Positions 1-7,548 of a stretch of 24,398 nt of DNA are shown here, piece after piece; position 1 is the stretch's first letter; each line of letters opens with the position of its first letter. A program made the translations under genes and the position numbers. Source of the DNA: Desulfobacterales bacterium (GTDB lineage: Bacteria > Desulfobacterota > DSM-4660 > Desulfatiglandales > B25-G16); contig JABXJY010000014.1 in the NCBI GenBank assembly GCA_013375385.1, positions 1 through 24,398 on the forward strand. The letters run 5' to 3'. The notes under the pieces are model-generated. The model had not been told where the DNA came from. It was given only the letters and a program-made list of their open reading frames with translations, and did no database searches.

Positions 1-1266
1 CTCATGGGTAAAGTAGGCACCATGTTCAAGAATAGCGTTCCTGCTAACCTCTGGTTTGTCAATTATGATACAAGGCCGGAGAAGGTTTTCATGTGCAGGA
101 AGCTGGCAGCGAATCGACCGGAACAAAGGCGAGTTAATGGCATCTTGCAGGGGGCTGGTCCTTATGTTGTGAGTTGCAAAGTGGCAAAAGACGCAGGGCT
201 CTATATCTCCTTTGGCATTGACATGGAAATACTTTCTTCCGCCAGAAATACAACCCCCAACCACAGGCCCATCGTTCCAGAAGTCGGCCAACAGTATGGG
301 TTTGTTGGCCCGAAGATAGGTCAGACGTTCAAATTGGTAGCCCCTCTGTTCAGGCGTCGGCATCAGCTCAAGGTTTGGCTCCCGACCGATTGGAACGTAC
401 ATAAAATACCACCCAAGAATACAGCCCTTTTCAATCATAAGGTCGATGAACTCATCACTGCTCAAGATCTCTGCATTTTGCCTTGTTAAGGTAGCTGAAA
501 ACCCAAATAATATTCTACTCTCCCTCAACAAATCCATCGCTTTCATGATACGGTCAAAATGTCCCTCTCCCCTGCGTTCATCGGTCTCTTTTTTGAAGCC
601 TTCAACGCTAATGGCCGGGATAACATTGCCAACCTCAGCAAATCGTTCACAGGCTTTTTCGTCAATCAAGCTACCATTGGTATACATTTGGAAAATGATA
701 TCGTTATGCTTCTCAAAAATATCAAAGATTCTTGGATGAAATAACGGCTCACCTCCTGACACCACACAAAAATACATGCCCATCTCCTTGGCCTGAGTCA
801 TGACCCTATCTATTTCATCAAAGGTGAGCTCTGCCTTCTTGTCATAGTAGCCGGCATAACAGCCATAACAGTTCAGATTGCATTTCATGCTCGGGCTGAT
901 AACAAAGAAACCAGGGGGATAGAGCCCTTCATTTCTTTCGGAAAACTCCCTTCTCTTGTTGGTTCCAACCAGCGCCTGGTTAATCACGAAGGTCTTTATG
1001 AGTGTCTTCCGATGGTGCGGGTTAGTGCCCCGCAATATCTTTTTTGCGACGGTTAAACTGGGATGGTTGCTGTCAAATTTTTCCTTTATCCACCGTATCT
1101 TTTTCACGTAATAGTCCTTCTTTGCCAGCTTTTCTGCTAAGAGGGCTATCAGCGAATAGGACCACCTAAAAATCCTTTCGCTTTCTATACAGGAAAGGCT
1201 GGCAAAGAGCGAATTAAGGGTACGAATCAACAAATTTCGCTTTATTCTGGCTAACACCTGTTTCAT
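1..1266 (-). CDS. radical SAM protein with SPASM-like C-terminal cysteines (3' end cut off by window)
   Basis: Translating the minus strand from ATG at 1266 gives 422 open codons to the window edge, so the C-terminus is missing. Residues 129-136 read CNLNCYGC, the CxxxCxxC [4Fe-4S] motif that binds S-adenosylmethionine, followed by CYAGYYDKK and then a VVSGGEPLFHP segment, the usual GGEP motif of radical SAM barrels. Near the cut end come GGCISGGRKYF and GDIEPCVFCHF, cysteine-rich pieces like a SPASM auxiliary cluster region. The first ~115 residues are basic and alpha-helical in character. It is the last gene of the leftward operon beginning at 3841, 21 bases after its neighbour's stop. An AGGAG lies 15-16 bases upstream of the ATG, so an in-frame TTG closer to it is a possible alternative start. 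The substrate is unknown; peptide or sugar modification is equally possible. Confidence 0.85.
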   Translation of the reverse strand, partial: MKQVLARIKRNLLIRTLNSLFASLSCIESERIFRWSYSLIALLAEKLAKKDYYVKKIRWIKEKFDSNHPSLTVAKKILRGTNPHHRKTLIKTFVINQALVGTNKRREFSERNEGLYPPGFFVISPSMKCNLNCYGCYAGYYDKKAELTFDEIDRVMTQAKEMGMYFCVVSGGEPLFHPRIFDIFEKHNDIIFQMYTNGSLIDEKACERFAEVGNVIPAISVEGFKKETDERRGEGHFDRIMKAMDLLRESRILFGFSATLTRQNAEILSSDEFIDLMIEKGCILGWYFMYVPIGREPNLELMPTPEQRGYQFERLTYLRANKPILLADFWNDGPVVGGCISGGRKYFHVNAKGDIEPCVFCHFATHNIRTSPLQDAINSPLFRSIRCQLPAHENLLRPCIIIDKPEVSRNAILEHGAYFTHE

Positions 1267-1287
1267 CCCCGTCTTCAATATCTCCTC

Positions 1288-1791
1288 TCATTTATTAACA
1301 AAAAGATCCTTTAATTGCAACATAACCTCACCCACACCAAAGAGAAAAACACATCCCAATATGCTGCCAACAATCAAAAGGGGATAACTGATCTGCTTAG
1401 GCAGCCTTAAGAGCTTTGACAAAAGAACCCCACTCCACATACCACAGCCTTTCAGTGGCAACATTGTTATGGCCACAACCCCCGGTGTTCCCATGAGCTG
1501 TATCCAGCGGAAAAATCTTGATTTGCGGAGCCTCTCCTCTTTCTTTGTGGTTCTTTCATGGAGTTTCCGCATGAATAACCCTCTGGAGACCGTGCCGTAG
1601 AGATAGTAAAAAAAAGGGATTTGAAGCGTATCCAACATAACGATCACAGGCAATAAAAGAGCTATTCTGAATCCCAAGAATTGAGCGCTCAGGAGGGCAA
1701 CCGGTCTGCCTCCCACTATGTAAAGTGGGATAAAATAGATCACAAAATGATCGGTAAGATTGTTTTTCAAAAATAATATAGCGTCAAGCAT
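1288..1791 (-). CDS. small multidrug export-type membrane protein (PF06695-like)
   Basis: This 167-residue protein has an N-terminal hydrophobic hairpin (about residues 15-70), a short basic cytoplasmic stretch (HERTTKKEERLRKSRFF, about 78-94) and a second hydrophobic half. The segment TPGVVAITMLPLKGCGMWSG matches the conserved Pro/Gly-rich re-entrant segment of the Sm_multidrug_ex family (PF06695), and the length fits. The family name is historical; transport of drugs is not well shown, and in this operon with an ATP-grasp enzyme and a polysaccharide deacetylase a role in moving or protecting an envelope precursor is at least as likely. The gene lies 38 bases downstream of the deacetylase and 21 bases upstream of the radical SAM gene, so co-transcription is expected. 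Confidence 0.72.
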   Translation of the reverse strand: MLDAILFLKNNLTDHFVIYFIPLYIVGGRPVALLSAQFLGFRIALLLPVIVMLDTLQIPFFYYLYGTVSRGLFMRKLHERTTKKEERLRKSRFFRWIQLMGTPGVVAITMLPLKGCGMWSGVLLSKLLRLPKQISYPLLIVGSILGCVFLFGVGEVMLQLKDLFVNK

Positions 1792-1829
1792 GACTTTGGG
1801 TGCCTATTCTACCTTGTGACCCGTTGAAT

Positions 1830-2666
1830 TCAATTCTTATTCACTCTCTTTAAGACAGCCGATACAGATGTAAAACTGAAGTCATCCAGTAATCGGGCAA
1901 GCCTTTTTCCTGTCCTCTCGATTCGTGCATCCAACACAAACTTCTTAACCAGAGGAAGTCTGATGCGAGGATTATCCAGGTCAAATTCACGAGGGTGGAG
2001 AAAGATGACAGCTGGACGGCCCTGATTGTTCAGCTTTAGTATGTTGGATCGAATAAGGTTGTAAGGGAAGATTCGCAATCCCCACCCCCCACCCAGAGGG
2101 AGATTGACCAGAGGTGTAGGAGCAACCAAGGGAGGAAGTTCCCATAAGTGACCTTGATCGAGTATCAACCTGTAAGGTATCGTGGCATAATCGGGGTTTC
2201 CGATTATGCGTAGCGGTGCCATGCTGGAATCATACTCAAAACCTTCTTGCTGCAAGATATCAAGGGCCCAGAGAGAATCGTCCCGGATTGACCACTCTGG
2301 GGCCCTATACCCTTTGACAGGATAACCCGTTATCGCAGATATTATGCTTGCGGCCTTTTTTAGGTCCTGGCGGAACGTATCGGGCGACATTTCATAAACT
2401 CGCCTGTGGGCATATCCGTGAGTGGCAATTTCATGACCTGCCCCTTCGATTCTCTTAATCAGATCGGGATGTCTTTCAGCAATAAAACCGAGGACAAAGA
2501 AGGTGGCCTTGACCCCCTTTCGGCGCAAAACCTCCAGTATCTTCATGGTATTCATTCTGACTCGACTTTCCAGCTGATGCCAACTCGCTTCAGGTATCAG
2601 TCTTTCTATCCCACAGATGTGAAACCAGTCTTCTACATCTACCGTCAAGATATTTTCAACGGTCAT
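1830..2666 (-). CDS. polysaccharide deacetylase, XrtA/PEP-CTERM-associated type
   Basis: The 278-residue protein carries the NodB-fold deacetylase motifs in order: TVDVEDWFH at residues 8-16 (catalytic and metal-binding Asp region), HEIATHGYAH at 78-87 (zinc-binding His83 and His87), GYRAPEWSI at 119-127, and FLHPREFD near 223-230. The opening VDVEDWFH and the C-terminal HPREFD followed by a DUF3473-like tail are typical of the deacetylases in exosortase/PEP-CTERM exopolysaccharide clusters. It should remove N-acetyl or O-acetyl groups from a polysaccharide; no signal peptide is evident, so it may act on the cytoplasmic side or be exported otherwise. Its ATG overlaps the stop of the upstream ATP-grasp gene by 4 bases (ATGA), which suggests translational coupling. 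No exosortase is visible in this window. Confidence 0.9.
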   Translation of the reverse strand: MTVENILTVDVEDWFHICGIERLIPEASWHQLESRVRMNTMKILEVLRRKGVKATFFVLGFIAERHPDLIKRIEGAGHEIATHGYAHRRVYEMSPDTFRQDLKKAASIISAITGYPVKGYRAPEWSIRDDSLWALDILQQEGFEYDSSMAPLRIIGNPDYATIPYRLILDQGHLWELPPLVAPTPLVNLPLGGGWGLRIFPYNLIRSNILKLNNQGRPAVIFLHPREFDLDNPRIRLPLVKKFVLDARIERTGKRLARLLDDFSFTSVSAVLKRVNKN

Positions 2667-3841
2667 GGTTTTCTTTTTTCTAGCCGTTGTTTCATGTCCG
2701 GGTCATATATAAAGGTCAGGAGCGTCAGGATTCTCCCCAGGACCGGCAGAGGATCTTTACGAGATAATATGTCATAGGCCGTATTCCCGTCCCAAAAGTG
2801 AAAGAATCCGGGCCAGAGTCTCATACGCCTGGGATTGTGAATAAAATGGAGTATATCCCCTGGCAACAGCCACCTGCATCTCTTTCCTATCTGGTAATGT
2901 TCAACTGGTCTAAAGCTTTCACCACGAGACATACGATACAAGAGATACGGAAAATTAACACCCGCTTCTACGGCCAGGGATAATGAGCCCCAGAATCTGG
3001 GGTTGACTTCCATCAGTTTTGGGGTGCCATCGCGGGGATCAACCTTAAACTCCACCATAGCCACCCCGAACCAATCAAGGGCTTTCAATAAGGCCCGTGC
3101 CATATCACGAATATCATCATGCCTGACACTTTCTCGCAGTGTACTCGCACCTCCAGTTACAGGGTATTCCCTCAAGCGCCTGTGGACAAAAGAGGCTCTT
3201 ACCTTTCCTCTGTCATCCATGAGAAAAGAGGCCCCATAACCCGGTCCCTCACGGGGGATAAGTTCCTGGATCAATGGGTAAGGGAAACGTCGATGGATCG
3301 ATAGGTATTGTTCCATTAAATCCGCTGGGTTCTTGGGATAGGACATGCCCACCGCTCCAGAACTCATCTGAGGTTTTATCACTACCGGATAGGGGAGATG
3401 GTTCTTAAGTCCATTAAGCTGGGATATATCCTCTACATACCAGGTTCGTGGTATGGGAATTCCCTGCTTTTCGGCCGTTTGAAGGATCTTATCTTTGCGC
3501 AGGGCAAACTGGAGTTTCTCAAAGGATACTATCGGGAGGTACGTCAGGCGGGAGAACTCGGAATGATGTCGCGATATGAGACCCAAGGTTTCATCCTCCA
3601 TAGGCAGGAGCATTTGATAAGAGCGATGCCTTAACTCCCCACAGAGGAAGTTCACAAACTCCGAGGGCCTGTAATGGGGAGAGGGATAGACCACGGCCCG
3701 ATGGCAGTATCTTGAGAAGGCGGCAGTCGCCAAGCACGTGCTTTCGCCTACCGTAACCCTAATCCCCTTTCTTCCGAGGGCTCGCACAGCCGCCAGTGAC
3801 TTTCTCCAGTGCCCATCAGTAATGAATACATCAGAGTTCAT
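2663..3841 (-). CDS. ATP-grasp domain protein (carboxylate-amine/thiol ligase type)
   Basis: This 392-residue protein has a pre-ATP-grasp alpha/beta domain (start MNSDVFITDG to about residue 115), then the ATP-grasp fold: YPVVIKPQMSSGAVGM (ATP-binding Lys and flexible loop), LIQELIPREG, and the metal-binding end MVEFKVDPRDGTPKLMEVNP with the E-x-N-P-R signature (MEVNPRFWGS). The architecture resembles carbamoyl-phosphate-synthase-like ATP-grasp proteins that sit in polysaccharide gene clusters, where they are thought to join an amino acid or other carboxylate to an amine; the substrate cannot be read from sequence. It is the first gene of the leftward operon, and its stop overlaps the deacetylase start. 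A 35-base inverted repeat lies directly upstream of its start codon. Confidence 0.87.
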   Translation of the reverse strand: MNSDVFITDGHWRKSLAAVRALGRKGIRVTVGESTCLATAAFSRYCHRAVVYPSPHYRPSEFVNFLCGELRHRSYQMLLPMEDETLGLISRHHSEFSRLTYLPIVSFEKLQFALRKDKILQTAEKQGIPIPRTWYVEDISQLNGLKNHLPYPVVIKPQMSSGAVGMSYPKNPADLMEQYLSIHRRFPYPLIQELIPREGPGYGASFLMDDRGKVRASFVHRRLREYPVTGGASTLRESVRHDDIRDMARALLKALDWFGVAMVEFKVDPRDGTPKLMEVNPRFWGSLSLAVEAGVNFPYLLYRMSRGESFRPVEHYQIGKRCRWLLPGDILHFIHNPRRMRLWPGFFHFWDGNTAYDILSRKDPLPVLGRILTLLTFIYDPDMKQRLEKRKP

Positions 3842-3848
3842 AACCTGT

Positions 3849-3883
3849 TTTCTTGTAACAATTGCAATTGGGAAAACAAGAAA
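3849..3883. repeat. inverted repeat in the leader of the ATP-grasp gene
   Basis: TTTCTTGT at 3849-3856 pairs with ACAAGAAA at 3876-3883 (8 of 8 bases). The 19-base loop contains CAATTGCAATTG at 3859-3870, which is both a tandem repeat of CAATTG and a perfect palindrome. It starts 8 bases upstream of the ATP-grasp start codon, so it could be an operator or a leader hairpin covering the ribosome-binding site. No regulator gene is nearby. Confidence 0.4.
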
Positions 3884-3946
3884 GCCCTTTCAAAGATGGG
3901 GAAAGGATCAACAAACCCGGATAGAGAAATTGTTTACCATTTTTGG

Positions 3947-3975
3947 ATAATACTGCAGGTTGTGTTGAAAGTAAA
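3947..3975 (-). promoter_or_regulatory. possible sigma70-type promoter for the leftward operon
   Basis: On the minus strand TTTACT (3970-3975) and TATTAT (3947-3952) are separated by exactly 17 bases, with 4/6 and 5/6 matches to the consensus. It would give a leader of about 100 bases that includes the inverted repeat at 3849-3883. The match is modest and could be chance in this AT-rich gap. Confidence 0.3.
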
Positions 3976-4071
3976 GGGTGGCTATCCCACTCTGGCTTAT
4001 CAATAAAGATGAGGAAGCTCTTTAATTGTCCTTCAATAGGCTTTTCACAGAAGATCGGGATAAAATTGGTC

Positions 4072-4100
4072 TTGATAAAAATAACCCACTTCTCTATGAT
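4072..4100 (+). promoter_or_regulatory. sigma70-type promoter for the 738-residue dehydratase-like gene
   Basis: TTGATA (4072-4077) and TATGAT (4095-4100) are separated by 17 bases, each 5/6 to consensus. Transcription would start near 4107, leaving a leader of roughly 18 bases before the ATG at 4125. The 283-base gap between the two divergent genes (3842-4124) otherwise holds only the leftward promoter candidate and the inverted repeat. Confidence 0.5.
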
Positions 4101-4124
4101 CATATAACATAAGAACTAATAGGT

Positions 4125-6341
4125 ATGACAAGGGAAGAGCTTCTTCTTTGCTCAGAGTCAATGGGTTTTCATCAGGATTCGGGAAACTCCAGTTCAAACG
4201 CTCCGGTAGTAGGCATCCCCCGCGGGCTCCTCTATTTTCACTACCAGCCCCTGTGGGCAACCTTCCTTTCTCAATTGGGGGTATCCGTGCGGGTGTCGGA
4301 GCCCACCGAACGGAAGCACCTGGAGACCGCTCAAAGCCTCACCCGCAGTGACCTGTGCCTCCCTGTTAAGGTATTCCTCGAGCACGTGGCCCGGTTGAAG
4401 GATCAGGTGGACTGGCTCTTGCTACCACGAATGATCAGTGTCAGCTCAGATGCCTTCATGTGTCCCAAGGTCTTGGGCCTGACTGACATGGCTCGTAACG
4501 TTTTCCCCTGGCTACCCGGGTTGTTGGATCCCAAGATCAACGTCAAACTGCCAAAACCCCAGGGGTTTGCCGAGGCCTGCGGTTGGGTCGGGCGTCGTTT
4601 CACAGGCAACCATACCCGGTTGAGAAAGGCGTGGTTAGCTGCTCAAGAGGCCCAGGCCGAGTTCGAGCGGCGGGTGCAGATGTATTCCCTGGACAAGGCG
4701 TTAGGGCCATGGGATGAGACCTTTAGCGAGCGTCAAAATAGACAAAGTGTCCAGGTGCGCTACCGGGTGGCGGTCATCGGCCGTTCCTATATCACTTTTG
4801 ACACTGTCCTCAGCCATGATCTGCCAGGTCTCCTCAAAGCCCATGGGGTCCAGATCCTCACCCCCGAATGTGTGCCTCCCGATGCCAAAGAGAAACAGAG
4901 CCAACGGCTGCCCAAAAAGGTGTACTGGCAGTTGGGCAAAGACCTGGTTGCTGCGGCCATGTTCTACATGGAACGCCCCGAGGTGGATGGCATCATTAAC
5001 GTTTCCAGCTTCGGCTGCGGTCAGGACTCTTTCACCACCGCGCTTGTGGAACACTACGTTACCAAGCACTCAACCAAGCCCATCCTCAGTCTGGTTCTCG
5101 ACGAGCACAGTGGCGACACCGGCTTGAATACCAGGGTGGAGGCGTTCCTGGACATGATAGACCAAAGGAAAAAACCTGGACGTCAGGACCTAAGACTTCA
5201 GAGGCAACAGAGCGCTGGACTGCCCAGAACAACACACCTCGATAACCAGCCCGAATCCCGAGAAATGCATCTGACCGTTCCCCACATGGGTCACCTCCAC
5301 CTCGGCTTTGAACGGGTGTTCAAAGACCTTGGCGTACAGATAACCATGCCGCCGCGCCCCAACAAAGAAGCGCTCCTACTGGGAACGCGGTATTCCCCTG
5401 AGTGCACCTGCCTCCCTTTCAAAATCAATCTGGGCAATATGATTCAGGCCCTCAATCAAGGTGCCACCGATATCATTATGCCCGGCGGCTTCGGCCCCTG
5501 TCGCTTTGGATACTACAGCGTGGTCCAGGAACAGATCCTCCGGGACCTGGGCTACCAGTTCCGGATGGGTCGGGCAGATGATCCGGACAGCCTGCGCGAC
5601 ATGCTTGCCACCATCAAGATGATCGCCGGGCTCACCTCCAAATGGAGCTCCTACAGGCTCTTTTTCTTTATTCTTCACCGTCTCGCCCTTATAGACTGGG
5701 TACTTCGGCGAGCCCACTGGCTCAGGCCTAGAGAAGTGGAGAGGAGGGCGACCGACAGGGCTCTTCGCCATAGCCTGAGGATTATTGAGCAGACCCACCA
5801 AATCCGCGGCCTTTTTCAGGCCAGGCGCCAGGTCCGCCGGATTTTGAAGCGTGTTGCCATTGACCGCAGCCGACCGGTGGTGCGGGTAGGCATAGTCGGT
5901 GAGATTTTCATGGTTCTGGAAAACTACGCCAACATGAATGTGGAAGAGCGTCTGGGTGAGATGGGAGTGGAAGTCCATCGGGGCGTGTGGTTGAGTGACT
6001 GGCTCAATGACCGCTTCCGCTTCAAACCCTTCAGGCGCAACCAGTTTAAGTGGGCCCTACGGAAGGCCAGGCCGTACCTGTGGGACCCCAGTGGCGGTGA
6101 AAGCATAAAATCAGTGGGGAAATCCATCCATTTTGCCCGAAAGGGCTTCCACGGTATCGTTCACCTGATGCCCTTCACCTGCATGCCGGAGCTAGTGGCC
6201 CAGACGATCTTGACCCGGGTGGCAGCCGATTATAATATTCCCCTACTCACCCTTATCTTCGATGAGCACACCTCGCCCGGCGCTGTGCAAACCCGATTGG
6301 AGGCCTTTGTGGACCTGATCAAGCGACACAAGGGTGGTTAG
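4125..6341 (+). CDS. two-part DUF2229 / 2-hydroxyacyl-CoA dehydratase-like protein (activase-related)
   Basis: The 738-residue protein is two related halves in one chain. Half one (about 28-365) starts VVGIPRGLLYFHYQPLW, the signature of DUF2229 (PF09989, found with or fused to BcrAD/BadFG activases), and has SDLCLPVKVF (Cys78) and FMCPKVLGL (Cys113). Half two (about 382-735) has MGHLHLGFERVF, SPECTCLPFKINLGN and GGFGPCRFGYY. Both halves end alike: LVLDEHSGDTGLNTRVEAFL and LIFDEHTSPGAVQTRLEAFV, showing a shared fold. In many anaerobes these are two separate genes of about 370 residues next to an activase; here they are fused. Paired cysteines suggest an iron-sulfur cluster. True substrate is unknown. 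The start is not certain: the ATG at 4125 has no good ribosome-binding site and ATG 4161 is an alternative. Confidence 0.85.
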   Translation: MTREELLLCSESMGFHQDSGNSSSNAPVVGIPRGLLYFHYQPLWATFLSQLGVSVRVSEPTERKHLETAQSLTRSDLCLPVKVFLEHVARLKDQVDWLLLPRMISVSSDAFMCPKVLGLTDMARNVFPWLPGLLDPKINVKLPKPQGFAEACGWVGRRFTGNHTRLRKAWLAAQEAQAEFERRVQMYSLDKALGPWDETFSERQNRQSVQVRYRVAVIGRSYITFDTVLSHDLPGLLKAHGVQILTPECVPPDAKEKQSQRLPKKVYWQLGKDLVAAAMFYMERPEVDGIINVSSFGCGQDSFTTALVEHYVTKHSTKPILSLVLDEHSGDTGLNTRVEAFLDMIDQRKKPGRQDLRLQRQQSAGLPRTTHLDNQPESREMHLTVPHMGHLHLGFERVFKDLGVQITMPPRPNKEALLLGTRYSPECTCLPFKINLGNMIQALNQGATDIIMPGGFGPCRFGYYSVVQEQILRDLGYQFRMGRADDPDSLRDMLATIKMIAGLTSKWSSYRLFFFILHRLALIDWVLRRAHWLRPREVERRATDRALRHSLRIIEQTHQIRGLFQARRQVRRILKRVAIDRSRPVVRVGIVGEIFMVLENYANMNVEERLGEMGVEVHRGVWLSDWLNDRFRFKPFRRNQFKWALRKARPYLWDPSGGESIKSVGKSIHFARKGFHGIVHLMPFTCMPELVAQTILTRVAADYNIPLLTLIFDEHTSPGAVQTRLEAFVDLIKRHKGG

Positions 6342-7312
6342 AAATCGGCGGTTTCCCATTTGCCGCAACGATCCCCCCAACGCACCAATCGCTCCTGACC
6401 CGGCGCCACCAGCATCTTGACCTCCATGACCTCGCAGCCGTTGGAGCAGCCCTCGCATTCAAAACTATTGAACTGATAGTCTATTTCTCCAACCTCGACA
6501 CCGCGGAATCGGCTTCGCCCGCTGGATGCTACCGCTTCCTTGGCGAGCAGCGCGGAGCCAATGGCCCCCATAACCTCAAAATGAGGGGGAACGATCAACC
6601 GTTTTCCCAGAACACGTTCGAAGGCTGCCCGCATGCCCACGTTGGCTGCCACACCCCCCTGAAAGAGAATGGGCTCCCGAAGCTCCTGGCTCTTCACCAG
6701 GTTGTTCAGGTAATTGCGCACCAGGGCCTCACAGAGACCAGCGATGATGTCTTCCGCACTGTGGCCCATCTGTTGCTTGTAGATCATGTCCGATTCGGCA
6801 AAAACCGTACAGCGGCTTGCGATCTTCACCGGCTTCTTGGCCTTGAGGGCATAGTCACCAAAGGCCTCAATGGGGATTCCCAGCCGGTGCGCCTGTTGGT
6901 CCAGGAAGGAACCGGTGCCCGCGGCACACACGGTGTTCATGGCAAAGTCGATGACGGTGCCGTTGCGCAAGATGATGTTTTTGGAATCCTGGCCACCGAT
7001 CTCGATGATCGTCTGGGTTGATGGCTCATAGTGAAGCACAGCCACTGCGTGAGCAGTAATCTCATTCTTGATGACGTCGGCACCCGCCAGGATGCCAGCT
7101 AGGTAGCGACCACTGCCCGTGGTTCCCAAGCCCGTGACGGTTACAGCTCCATCCATCTCCCTGGCCAACTCCCTGAGGCCATTCTGCATGATCCTCATGG
7201 GTTGGCCATGGGTGAGCAAGTATTTCTTATAAAGCAGTTCACCGGCCTCATCTATCAGTGCCAGGTTGGTGCTGATAGAACCCACATCGATTCCGAGGTA
7301 AGCGGCTTTCAT
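6338..7312 (-). CDS. acyl-CoA dehydratase activase (BcrAD/BadFG, HgdC-like ATPase)
   Basis: This 324-residue ASKHA-fold ATPase has the phosphate-binding start YLGIDVGSISTNLALID, the family signatures NTVCAAGTGSFLDQQA (Cys129) and SRCTVFAESDMI (Cys168), IIEIGGQDSK at 103-112, and FQGGVAANVGMRAAF near the C-terminus. In HgdC-type activators the two cysteines hold one [4Fe-4S] cluster across the dimer, and ATP hydrolysis drives a low-potential electron into a dehydratase or benzoyl-CoA reductase. A C-terminal extension adds FECEGCSNGCEV and DRCGKWE, at least four more cysteines. Length is above the ~260 of minimal activators. It has a strong AGGAGG 6 bases before its ATG. It runs convergent to the DUF2229 gene, not in the same operon, yet the pairing of families makes them likely partners. 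No genuine dehydratase subunit pair is seen here. Confidence 0.92.
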   Translation of the reverse strand: MKAAYLGIDVGSISTNLALIDEAGELLYKKYLLTHGQPMRIMQNGLRELAREMDGAVTVTGLGTTGSGRYLAGILAGADVIKNEITAHAVAVLHYEPSTQTIIEIGGQDSKNIILRNGTVIDFAMNTVCAAGTGSFLDQQAHRLGIPIEAFGDYALKAKKPVKIASRCTVFAESDMIYKQQMGHSAEDIIAGLCEALVRNYLNNLVKSQELREPILFQGGVAANVGMRAAFERVLGKRLIVPPHFEVMGAIGSALLAKEAVASSGRSRFRGVEVGEIDYQFNSFECEGCSNGCEVMEVKMLVAPGQERLVRWGDRCGKWETADF

Positions 7313-7318
7313 GGCCTA

Positions 7319-7324
7319 CCTCCT
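7319..7324 (-). promoter_or_regulatory. strong ribosome-binding site of the activase gene
   Basis: AGGAGG on the minus strand, 6 bases before the ATG at 7312. It fixes the start and predicts much better translation than the neighbouring DUF2229 gene, which has no clear site. Confidence 0.8.
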
Positions 7325-7331
7325 TTGATTA

Positions 7332-7377
7332 TGTGTTATTTAAATGAGCCTTTCACAGGCTTATCTGAAAAAACACA
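7332..7377. promoter_or_regulatory. nested inverted repeat in the divergent gap before the lipid-type operon
   Basis: TGTGTT (7332-7337) pairs with AACACA (7372-7377), and inside it AGCCT (7347-7351) pairs with AGGCT (7357-7361) across a 5-base loop. It lies in the 236-base gap between the activase and the FabG-like gene, so it may be a control site for either. I see no convincing sigma70 promoter for the rightward operon in the rest of the gap. Confidence 0.25.
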
Positions 7378-7548
7378 ATAACTTAGCAGGAATGCAGATT
7401 TCTTCTTACCAGACAACAAGCAAAGCCACAAGGAAAACTTACGATCCGGTTTGACAATTGGAGACAAGGAGGAACTGGCAATTTGTTCTTGCAGTAAAAA
7501 GGTTCCTTTGCTAAATAATATCTGTTACTTTACGACTTTTCCGCTACC

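Noticed and set aside
4..489. 161-codon plus-strand frame at the left edge
   Set aside because: The minus strand encodes a radical SAM protein with CxxxCxxC and SPASM-like motifs over the same bases.
3831..4103. 90-codon minus-strand frame before the ATP-grasp gene
   Set aside because: It covers the promoter region and inverted repeat, overlaps the start of the ATP-grasp gene in another frame, and shows no conserved motif.
5376..5978. 200-codon open frame on the minus strand inside the DUF2229-like gene
   Set aside because: It is antisense to conserved motifs of the real gene, and its protein has no recognisable fold.
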